Source: Oscillospiraceae bacterium
Lineage (GTDB): Bacteria; Bacillota; Clostridia; Oscillospirales; Oscillospiraceae
Direction of reading: 5' to 3'
Assembly: GCA_031280855.1 (NCBI GenBank)
Contig: JAITGH010000182.1
Location: 1 to 13,128, forward strand
Length of the DNA: 13,128 nt
The notes beneath the pieces are model-generated. The model worked only from the letters and a program-made list of their open reading frames with translations. It did not search any database and was not told the origin of the DNA. The position numbers and the translations under genes are program-made. Below are positions 5,704 to 12,093 of this stretch, in pieces (the stretch's first letter is position 1; every line of letters begins with the position of its first letter).

Positions 5704-6646
5704 CTTCCATCTCACCGTCAGCGGCAAGCGTCCTGAACGTGCGTTGAATCTCATTGCAGGATCGCGCTTGCTAAAAGCGTCCAAAGTGACGGATACGGAG
5801 CTTTCGCTTGGCATAAGCGCGTCCGAGCGTGACGAGCGTCAGCTTCGCCGCACGCTGGAGACTGCGGGATTTCAAACGCGCCAAACCGCCAGAACGGGCG
5901 CGGGAGCGTTACTCGCTCGCCTACGCCGCCGCTATGTATTGTGGGTTATGCCGCTCGCGCTCGCGTTCTTCATGTTCTATTTGTCGATGTTCGTATGGGA
6001 GATCGACGTAAGCGGCGACGTCAGCGTCTCGCACGCGGTCATACTGCAAACGCTGGAAGAGTGCGGGTTCGGGATCGGTACGTTCGCTCCGGAGGTTGAC
6101 GCATCCACGCTCGGCAATCTCGCGCTGTCGCGCTTGCCTACGCTATCGTACCTTGCGGTCAACATTCACGGTTGCCGCGCCGAGGTCATCGTACGGGACG
6201 CGACTCCGGCCCCGAAGATGATCGCAAGCTTCGAGCCGCCCGCACCCGTGTTCCGCCAATTCTCCGCATCTATCCCGCTTACTTACAACGCGAAGCGTTA
6301 CTCCGGACGCGCTTACTCCCGAAACGCACTCGTCTTTGGAAAATTTCGTGTTAATTTTTACTTTTCCTCTGGTAATTACCCTCCAACTTGTGATATAATA
6401 GAGGAGCGCGTTCGCCCGGAGCTTTTCGGTTACTCGCTCCCTATCAGTTGGGTTCGCACGACTGTGATGCCTTGGGAGCCTCAACCGCAGACGCTTTCCA
6501 TCGCGGACGCAGAATCAGAGCTTCGCTCGCGACTCGCCTTGCAAGGTACGGAGCTTGACGTTATCACCGAGGTCTACGCGTCCTCGCTCGATGGCGACTT
6601 GCTCACCGTCACTCGCTCCGTTCACGGCTATCAGCGCGAGTACTAA
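5687..6646 (+). CDS. yqfD: YqfD-like sporulation membrane protein, shortened
   Basis: This is the partner of YqfC, a single-pass membrane protein of the sporulation-associated YqfD family. AGGGGTGA (5676-5683) precedes the ATG. The 319 residues contain an N-terminal domain (1-80), a membrane helix after RRR (about 83-104), a POTRA-like stretch starting WEIDVSGDVSVSHAVILQTLEECGFGIG (104-131) and ending near LSYLAVNIHG (153-162), then AEVIVRDATPAPKM (165-178). The C-terminal part (about 190-319) matches the family's end region. Known members are, from memory, about 380-400 residues; here the glycine-rich central part that normally follows the 'RDA-P' region seems absent, with the protein passing from residue 180 straight to the IPLTYNAKRYSG stretch. 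Residues 217-238 are encoded by unusually AT-rich codons. The frame is intact, so this is not a frameshift. Confidence 0.85.
   Translation: MPLRSNFHLTVSGKRPERALNLIAGSRLLKASKVTDTELSLGISASERDERQLRRTLETAGFQTRQTARTGAGALLARLRRRYVLWVMPLALAFFMFYLSMFVWEIDVSGDVSVSHAVILQTLEECGFGIGTFAPEVDASTLGNLALSRLPTLSYLAVNIHGCRAEVIVRDATPAPKMIASFEPPAPVFRQFSASIPLTYNAKRYSGRAYSRNALVFGKFRVNFYFSSGNYPPTCDIIEERVRPELFGYSLPISWVRTTVMPWEPQPQTLSIADAESELRSRLALQGTELDVITEVYASSLDGDLLTVTRSVHGYQREY
6391..6399 (+). promoter_or_regulatory. Possible extended -10 promoter inside yqfD
   Basis: TGATATAAT combines a perfect TATAAT (6394-6399) with the upstream TG of an extended -10 element. It ends an AT-rich island: bases 6335-6400 are 19 of 66 G or C, against roughly 60% around it. 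No good -35 hexamer is found 17 nt upstream (GGTAAT), which is tolerable for extended -10 promoters. A start near 6406 would read into phoH about 265 nt downstream. Activity is inferred. Confidence 0.5.
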
Positions 6647-6671
6647 CGGTTAACTCGAGGTAATCACACAT

Positions 6672-7628
6672 ATGACAGAACGAACAATAAGCCTTGACAG
6701 AGTCGAGAATCTGCTTGAGGTATTCGGCACCTTTGATGAGAATCTGCGCGTGATCGAATCCGAGCTTGACGTGCGCGTCTTCGACCGCGACTCCATGCTG
6801 CACGTCAGCGGCGACGCGGAAAACGTACAGCACGCGGAACGTGCGATCGAGGGACTGCTTAGCCTCACCGCCCGCGGCGAGGTCATCAGTGCGCAGGACG
6901 CGAAGTACATCGCCGGACTGGCGAAGGACGGCGACTCCGGCAAGATCGCGGAGTTCCTCTCCGGCGACGTAATCTGCATTACGGCAAAGGGTAAGCCCAT
7001 CAAGGGCAAGACGCTCGGGCAAAAGAAGTACGTGCAGGCGATCGCCAAGAACACCGTCACGCTCGCCGTTGGCCCCGCCGGTACCGGTAAGACGTATCTC
7101 GCAGTCGCCAGCGCCGTTACCGCGTTCCGTGCGAAGCGTATCAACCGTATCGTGCTGACGCGACCCGCCGTCGAGGCCGGGGAGCGGCTCGGATTCCTAC
7201 CCGGCGACTTGCAAAGCAAGGTCGATCCCTACCTCCGTCCGCTGAACGACGCGCTTTTCGACATGTTCGGCTCCGAGAACTACAAGAAGTACGTCGAAAG
7301 CGGCAATATCGAGGTCGCTCCGCTCGCCTATATGCGTGGGCGCACGCTTGACGACAGCTTCATCATCCTTGACGAGGCGCAGAATACCTCGCGTGAGCAA
7401 ATGAAGATGTTCCTCACGCGGCTTGGGCAGAACTCCAAGGCCGTTATCACCGGCGACGTTACGCAGATCGACCTGCCGCAGGACAAGGTCAGCGGACTCA
7501 AGGACGCGGTGCGAATCTTGCGCGACATCAACGACATCGCGATCGTGCACCTTACCGCCGCCGACGTTGTAAGACACGCTCTCGTCCAGAAGATCATCGC
7601 GGCGTACGAGAGTCACGACAAAAGGTAG
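6672..7628 (+). CDS. phoH: PhoH-family ATPase (PhoH-like)
   Basis: PhoH-like proteins are cytoplasmic P-loop ATPases related to the helicase superfamily and linked by gene context to RNA and ribosome metabolism. The 318-residue product is full length. A KH-like N-terminal region (about 20-75, ending DAENVQHAERAIEGL) precedes the ATPase domain, with Walker A GPAGTGKT (134-141), the LTRPAVEAGERLGFLPGD segment (162-179), Walker B FIILDEAQN (230-238) and GDVTQIDLP (261-269). CGAGG at 6656-6660 lies eleven bases upstream of the ATG. ybeY begins two bases after its stop, the standard coupling. In most Firmicutes pgpH (yqfF) sits between these two genes and it is absent here. Despite the name, no phosphate role is implied. 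A promoter may lie within yqfD. Confidence 0.95.
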   Translation: MTERTISLDRVENLLEVFGTFDENLRVIESELDVRVFDRDSMLHVSGDAENVQHAERAIEGLLSLTARGEVISAQDAKYIAGLAKDGDSGKIAEFLSGDVICITAKGKPIKGKTLGQKKYVQAIAKNTVTLAVGPAGTGKTYLAVASAVTAFRAKRINRIVLTRPAVEAGERLGFLPGDLQSKVDPYLRPLNDALFDMFGSENYKKYVESGNIEVAPLAYMRGRTLDDSFIILDEAQNTSREQMKMFLTRLGQNSKAVITGDVTQIDLPQDKVSGLKDAVRILRDINDIAIVHLTAADVVRHALVQKIIAAYESHDKR

Positions 7629-7630
7629 CT

Positions 7631-8071
7631 ATGAGACCAAACATTACGATAACCCGTGAACGCGGTGTCCAACGCGTAGTATCGCACGGTTTATTACGCG
7701 CCGCCGTAATCGCGGCTCTCACCGCTGAATCCGTATGCAACCGCGTCAACGTCAGCATTCTGTTGTGCTCGCGCCGCTCAATACGTGCGCTGAACCGCCG
7801 ATTTCGCGGCGTTGACCGCGTCACGGACGTGCTTAGCTTCCCCGACGGCGAGGGCGGCGGCGATATCGCGCTGTGCGTGCGGCAGCTCACGCGCCAAGCT
7901 CGCGGCTACGGGCACTCAATACAGCGTGAAGCCGCGTATCTTGTCGTGCACGCCGTCCTGCACTTGCTGGGCTATGACCACGAGACGGGAGAAGCGGACG
8001 AGCGGCGTATGCGCGATCTTGCGGAAGCGATAATGGCAAAGCTTGGACTAAAGAGGGGGACGCATGGCTGA
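7631..8071 (+). CDS. ybeY: Endoribonuclease / rRNA maturation factor YbeY
   Basis: YbeY is a metal-dependent single-strand RNase needed for 16S rRNA 3'-end maturation and 70S quality control. The 146-residue protein carries the family's zinc motif H-x3-H-x5-H in HAVLHLLGYDH (H107, H111, H117), preceded by the conserved TDVLSFP (65-71) and GDIALC (78-82 region). Length and motif order are normal; the C terminus after MAKLGL is basic. AAAAGG at 7620-7625, overlapping the end of phoH, is the ribosome site, two bases separating the phoH stop from this ATG. The 3' end overlaps era by eight bases. Placement between phoH and the ribosome-assembly GTPase gene era fits its role. dgkA and cdd, often found between ybeY and era, are missing. 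Confidence 0.95.
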   Translation: MRPNITITRERGVQRVVSHGLLRAAVIAALTAESVCNRVNVSILLCSRRSIRALNRRFRGVDRVTDVLSFPDGEGGGDIALCVRQLTRQARGYGHSIQREAAYLVVHAVLHLLGYDHETGEADERRMRDLAEAIMAKLGLKRGTHG

Positions 8072-8954
8072 GATTACACGCACACTGGTCGCCGCGATCG
8101 TCGGACGACCGAACGTCGGGAAGAGTACGCTCGTAAACGCCGTCGCGGGTGAGAAAATCGCAATCGTCAGTCCGAAGCCTCAAACGACGCGGCATAGGAT
8201 TCGAGCCGTCGCAAATCGCGGTGAGACTCAGTTCGTCTTCGTCGATACGCCCGGATTCCACCGTCCGCGTACTCGGCTGGGAGAGTACATGGTCAAAACG
8301 GTGCGCGACAGCTTTCACGGCGTCGACGCCGTGGTGCTCGTCGTTGACGGTGCGCGAGAGGACGACGAGCTGCTGACGCTGCTTCGTAACGCCAACACTC
8401 CTGCCGTTATCGCCATCAACAAGATCGACGCGCTGGACAGCAAGGCGGAGCTTCTGCCGATCATCGCAAGGTACTCGCAGTTTCACCACATCGTCCCGAT
8501 CTCCGCAAAGCTTGGCGAGGGCGTTGAGGAACTGCTGTCCGTACTTTCGCAATTCGCCCAGGACGGCGGAGCGCTCTTCCCGCAAGACATGACCTCCGAT
8601 CAGGACGATCGCACTGTCGTTGGCGAGCTGGTACGGGAGAAGCTGCTCATGTGCCTGGACAAGGAGATCCCGCACGGCATCGCCGTCGACGTCACCAAGT
8701 TCAGCGAGCGCGACTCCGCCTCCGGCGACCCGATCATCGACGTCGACGTCACGATCTACTGTGAGCGCGAGAGTCACAAGCGTATCATCATCGGGAAGCG
8801 CGGCGAGATGCTGCGCCGCGTCGGCTCGCTCTCCCGCCGCGATATCGAGCGGTTCATGGGTACGCGGGTCTTCCTGCAAACCTGGGTTAAGGTGCGTGAG
8901 GGTTGGCGCGACCGCGCCGGAGCATTGCGAGAGTTCGGCTACGGCGATCGCTGA
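8064..8954 (+). CDS. era: Ribosome-assembly GTPase Era
   Basis: Era is an essential GTPase that binds the 3' end of 16S rRNA and helps assemble the 30S subunit. All GTPase motifs are visible in the 296-residue product: G1 GRPNVGKST (14-22), G2 PQTTRHRI (39-46), G3 DTPG (61-64), G4 NKID (119-122) and G5 SAK (147-149). The C-terminal KH domain (about 200-285) has the family's IIIGKRGEMLRRVG (241-254) with the RNA-binding GxxG. AGAGGGGG at 8052-8059 is a strong ribosome site inside the end of ybeY, and the two genes overlap by eight bases. Length is normal and no motif is altered. recO begins 16 bases downstream. Confidence 0.97.
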   Translation: MAEITRTLVAAIVGRPNVGKSTLVNAVAGEKIAIVSPKPQTTRHRIRAVANRGETQFVFVDTPGFHRPRTRLGEYMVKTVRDSFHGVDAVVLVVDGAREDDELLTLLRNANTPAVIAINKIDALDSKAELLPIIARYSQFHHIVPISAKLGEGVEELLSVLSQFAQDGGALFPQDMTSDQDDRTVVGELVREKLLMCLDKEIPHGIAVDVTKFSERDSASGDPIIDVDVTIYCERESHKRIIIGKRGEMLRRVGSLSRRDIERFMGTRVFLQTWVKVREGWRDRAGALREFGYGDR

Positions 8955-8970
8955 GCCGCTCAACTGATTT

Positions 8971-9435
8971 ATGACTACTCGAGCGTTAATCTTGCGCTAC
9001 GCGGACTACAAGGAGCGCAGCCGCATACTAACCGTGCTTACCGAGCACGGCGAGAAGCTTACCGTTTCCGCTCATGGATCCAAGGCTTATGCGGAGCCGT
9101 ACGTTTGCGCGGAACTTACCCTACGCTCGTCCAAAGGTCGCCATTACGTCTCCGAAGGCCGCACAATCGCCGAGTTTCGCGGATTGCGCAGCGATCTGGG
9201 CAAGTTCGCCCTCGCCGCCTATATCGCTAAGATTACCGAGCTTCTCTCTGACAGCGACGTACCGCAGCCGGATTTGTTCCGCCTATGCGCGAGAGCGTTC
9301 CACACTCTTGCCAAGCCCGAGACTACCGCGATCGCCGAGTTCAAAGCCGCATTCGAATCCCGCGCCGCTACTCTCGCCGGATTCCAATCCTTTGACGACA
9401 TCCGTGAATTGCTCACCGCAAGGGAGCTTCAATAG
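8971..9435 (+). CDS. recO: RecO-like protein lacking the C-terminal zinc half
   Basis: RecO loads RecA on SSB-coated single-stranded DNA with RecR and RecF. The N-terminal OB-fold is recognisable: RALILRYADYKERSRILTVLTEHGEKLTVSAHGSK (4-38), then AELTLRSSKGRHYVSEG and RGLRSDL. The helical region carries LAAYIAKITELLSD (81-94), the LFRLCARAFHTL segment (102-113) and FKAAFESRAATLAGFQ (124-139). Family members are about 240-255 residues and continue with a CxxC...CxxC zinc module and further helices; this product stops at residue 154, with mutS2 starting 12 nt after the stop. No frame continues the missing part, so this is a natural short form or an old deletion rather than a frameshift. No clear ribosome site precedes the ATG at 8971. 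The identity also relies on position after era. Confidence 0.82.
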   Translation: MTTRALILRYADYKERSRILTVLTEHGEKLTVSAHGSKAYAEPYVCAELTLRSSKGRHYVSEGRTIAEFRGLRSDLGKFALAAYIAKITELLSDSDVPQPDLFRLCARAFHTLAKPETTAIAEFKAAFESRAATLAGFQSFDDIRELLTARELQ

Positions 9436-9447
9436 GACAATACTTCA

Positions 9448-11787
9448 ATGACTACACTACAAGAGAAATCGCTGCGCACACTTGAGCTGCCGGCGCTGCT
9501 GGAGCTTCTCGCCATGCGTGCGGGCAGCGACTCCGCGAAGTCGCGCATTCGCGCACTTCACCCTACGCCGGACATTGCAGAGGCGCGGTATCTTCTGCAG
9601 CAGACCACGGACGCAGTCGCAATGACGGAGATCCGCCAGCGTCCCGGATTCGCGAACCTAAGCGACGTCTCAAACGCGCTTAACCGGGTTAAACTCGGCG
9701 GCGTGCTCAACCCGCGTGAATTGCTGAACATCCTGTCGGTACTGCGTGAGACGCGCCAAATCGCCGCCTACGGCTCCGGAGTCGGTAATAACTCGCTCGC
9801 TCCGCTTTTCCACGCGCTCTCGCCGAACAAGTTCCTTGAGGAGCGCATCGACCGCGCCATCGTCTCCGAGGACGAGATCGCCGACGCGGCCTCGCCGGAG
9901 CTTGCCGCGATTCGCCGCCATATCCGAGCCGCGAATACGAAAGTGCGCGAGCTCCTCCAGAAAATCGTGTCCTCGCCTACACATCAAAAAGCGCTGCAGG
10001 AGACGCTTATAACGCAACGCGGCGGACGCTTCGTCGTTCCCGTTCGCGCCGAGCACAAAGGCTCGATTCCCGGCATCGTGCACGATACCTCATCCTCCGG
10101 CGCGACGCTGTTCATCGAGCCGATGTCCGTCGTCAACGCGAATAACGAGATCCGAGAGCTTGAAGGCAAGGAATCGCGAGAGATCGACCGCATCCTTGCA
10201 GAGCTGTCCGCCGAGACGGCGAACTTCGCCGACGATATACTCGCAAGCCGCGATATGCTTGACACGCTGGACGTCATCTTCGCCAAGGCCGCGCTATCCT
10301 ATGAGCTGCGCTGTGCCGAACCGATACTCAGTGAGCGCGGCGAGATCACGCTTATCCGTGCGCGCCACCCGCTGCTTAACAAGGATCTCGCGGTGCCGAT
10401 TGACGTCGCGCTTGGCTCCGCGTGGGACACGCTGGTCGTCACGGGTCCGAATACGGGCGGCAAGACGGTAAGCATTAAGACGCTCGGGCTGTTGTGCGCG
10501 ATGGCTGCCTGCGGTCTTCACATCCCTGTTTCCGACGGCAGCGTCGTCCCGATCTTCCGGCAAATCCTAGCCGACATCGGTGACGAGCAATCCATCGAGC
10601 AATCGCTGTCCACGTTCAGCTCGCACATGACGAACATCGTGCAGATCCTGCACGATGTCGGTGAGAACTCGCTCGTGCTGCTTGACGAGCTTGGCGCGGG
10701 CACCGACCCCGCCGAGGGCGCGGCTCTCGCCGTCGCCATCATTGAGTTCGCACGCAAGCGCGGCGCGAAGCTCGCCGTTACCACGCACTACGCCGAGCTT
10801 AAGCTCTTCGCGCTCCAGACTCCGGGCGTGGAGAACGCCTCCTGTGAGTTCGACGTCGAGACGCTCAAGCCCACGTACCGGCTCATCACCGGAATCCCCG
10901 GGAAGTCGAACGCCTTCGCGATCTCCGAGCGCCTCGGGCTCTCTCAAGCCGTCATCGACGACGCCAAACAGCGCGTCGACAGCGGCAACGCGGAGTTCGA
11001 AGCCGTCGTCGCCAATCTTCAATCAAAGCGTCAGGAGATGGAGCGCCTGAACCTGGAGCTTCGCGTCAAGAATGACGAGATCGCCGCCGAACGGCTTGCC
11101 GCCGTTAACCTCCGCAAGCGGCTTGAGGACGAGCGCGTCAAGGCCACTCGTCAGGCGCGTTCCGAGGCGGAGCGCATCATCATCGAAGCGCGAGAGCAAA
11201 TCAAGGCCGCGCTCGAAATCGCCGCTTCCTCCGGCGCGAATCCCGCCGACGCGTTCCGCACCCTCAACGAAGCCGAGCGGCAGATCTACGCTCACGCTCA
11301 AGAAGAGCAGCAGGACTCAACCGCCGAGTGGAACTACCGCGAGCTCAAGCCCGGCGATGTCGTCGAGCTTCTCAAATTCGGCACTCGCGCCGACGTTATC
11401 GCCGTCGAGCCGGACGGAACGCTCGAGCTCAAAGCCGGGATCCTCACCGTTCACGCCGCCGTCAATGAGGTGCGCCTGCTTGAAGACGCGCAAAGCGAGT
11501 CGCAGAAGTACTTACAACGCAGCGCAGCCGCGCTCAGCACGCTCGAGGTCAAAAGTGAGGTCGACTTGCGCGGCATGGACAGCCTCGAGGCGATCTCAGT
11601 GCTTGAGCGTTACCTCGAGTCCGCTGTTCGCGCCAATCTGCTAAGCGTCCGCATCATCCACGGCAAAGGTACGGGTAAACTTCGCCAATCCGTGCAAACC
11701 GCGCTAAAGCGTCACAAAAGCGTCAAGACGTTCCGCAACGGCACCTACGGTGAGGGCGATTTCGGCGTTACCGTCGCCGAGCTATAA
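9448..11787 (+). CDS. mutS2: Endonuclease MutS2 with Smr domain
   Basis: MutS2 is a MutS-family ATPase with a nuclease domain; in Gram-positive bacteria it has been linked both to limiting recombination and to splitting collided ribosomes. The 779-residue length is standard. The N-terminal core and clamp region precede the ATPase, with Walker A GPNTGGKT (333-340), the DIGDEQSIEQSLSTFSSHM segment (about 376-394), Walker B LVLLDELGAGTDP (around 409-421) and a TTHYAELK switch. A charged coiled coil (about 505-600) leads to a KOW-like beta region (PGDVVELLKFG) and the C-terminal Smr domain with DLRG (706-709) and IIHGKGTGKLR (about 736-746). ATAGGA just upstream is a modest ribosome site. It is the last gene of the run. 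A 10-bp hairpin lies 22 nt past the stop. Confidence 0.97.
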   Translation: MTTLQEKSLRTLELPALLELLAMRAGSDSAKSRIRALHPTPDIAEARYLLQQTTDAVAMTEIRQRPGFANLSDVSNALNRVKLGGVLNPRELLNILSVLRETRQIAAYGSGVGNNSLAPLFHALSPNKFLEERIDRAIVSEDEIADAASPELAAIRRHIRAANTKVRELLQKIVSSPTHQKALQETLITQRGGRFVVPVRAEHKGSIPGIVHDTSSSGATLFIEPMSVVNANNEIRELEGKESREIDRILAELSAETANFADDILASRDMLDTLDVIFAKAALSYELRCAEPILSERGEITLIRARHPLLNKDLAVPIDVALGSAWDTLVVTGPNTGGKTVSIKTLGLLCAMAACGLHIPVSDGSVVPIFRQILADIGDEQSIEQSLSTFSSHMTNIVQILHDVGENSLVLLDELGAGTDPAEGAALAVAIIEFARKRGAKLAVTTHYAELKLFALQTPGVENASCEFDVETLKPTYRLITGIPGKSNAFAISERLGLSQAVIDDAKQRVDSGNAEFEAVVANLQSKRQEMERLNLELRVKNDEIAAERLAAVNLRKRLEDERVKATRQARSEAERIIIEAREQIKAALEIAASSGANPADAFRTLNEAERQIYAHAQEEQQDSTAEWNYRELKPGDVVELLKFGTRADVIAVEPDGTLELKAGILTVHAAVNEVRLLEDAQSESQKYLQRSAAALSTLEVKSEVDLRGMDSLEAISVLERYLESAVRANLLSVRIIHGKGTGKLRQSVQTALKRHKSVKTFRNGTYGEGDFGVTVAEL

Positions 11788-11809
11788 CCATCGCGTTCCC
11801 GTAAGACTG

Positions 11810-11841
11810 CGCAGCCATGTTCCGGCGGGGGCGTGGCTGCG
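11810..11841 (+). other. 10-bp hairpin after mutS2
   Basis: CGCAGCCATG (11810-11819) pairs with CGTGGCTGCG (11832-11841) over ten positions with one T-G, around a 12-nt loop. GGGTTGAACC follows, without a T-run, so it is a weak candidate for transcription end or mRNA stabilisation downstream of mutS2. Confidence 0.45.
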
Positions 11842-11928
11842 GGGTTGAACCATGCCCGGGTGACGGACATTTCTTCAAAAAACGGTTAAAATCCTGCAAC
11901 AATTTCCCAAATGTTTTGCCGCGCAGAG

Positions 11929-11934
11929 TATACT
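11929..11934 (+). promoter_or_regulatory. Possible -10 box for the terminal membrane gene
   Basis: TATACT differs from TATAAT at one position and lies after an AT-richer patch in non-coding DNA. No good -35 hexamer is present 16-18 nt upstream. If active, it would give a leader of about 150 nt before the ATG at 12094. Confidence 0.35.
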
Positions 11935-12093
11935 AGGGTCGGGAGTTCGCGAGTGCTCGGTTGAGCGCGAATGCGGATTCACGGCCTAGCTTTTACTCGC
12001 GGTAAATCTCGCGGGCGGCGCAACTCGCGCACTACACGGCTCCGCTGAAAGTCAAGCAGTCAAGCATATAAGTTGGAAGGAGACATCCGAATC

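Larger units (their letters stand above)
11788..12093 (+). other. Non-coding region between mutS2 and the terminal membrane gene
   Basis: I see no gene in this 306-nt stretch. It holds, in order, the post-mutS2 hairpin (11810-11841), an AT-richer patch (11869-11915), a possible -10 box TATACT (11929-11934), a hairpin (TTCGC 11946-11950 with GCGAA 11967-11971, enclosing GCTC 11955-11958 paired with GAGC 11963-11966), three copies of CTCGCG (11996, 12008, 12024), a perfect tandem 8-bp repeat AGTCAAGC (12050-12057, 12058-12065) and the ribosome site GGAAGGAG (12075-12082). The leader of the next gene would be about 150 nt. Confidence 0.6.

Noticed and set aside
7887..8963. 358-codon open frame on the minus strand across ybeY and era
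   Set aside because: It is fully antisense to two confidently identified genes. Its arginine, aspartate and alanine-rich product shows no family motif, as expected from GC-rich shadow frames.
11996..12030. Three CTCGCG copies as a CRISPR-like or iteron array
   Set aside because: The units are six to seven bases with unequal spacing (12 and 16 nt) and GC-rich, so chance recurrence is likely.
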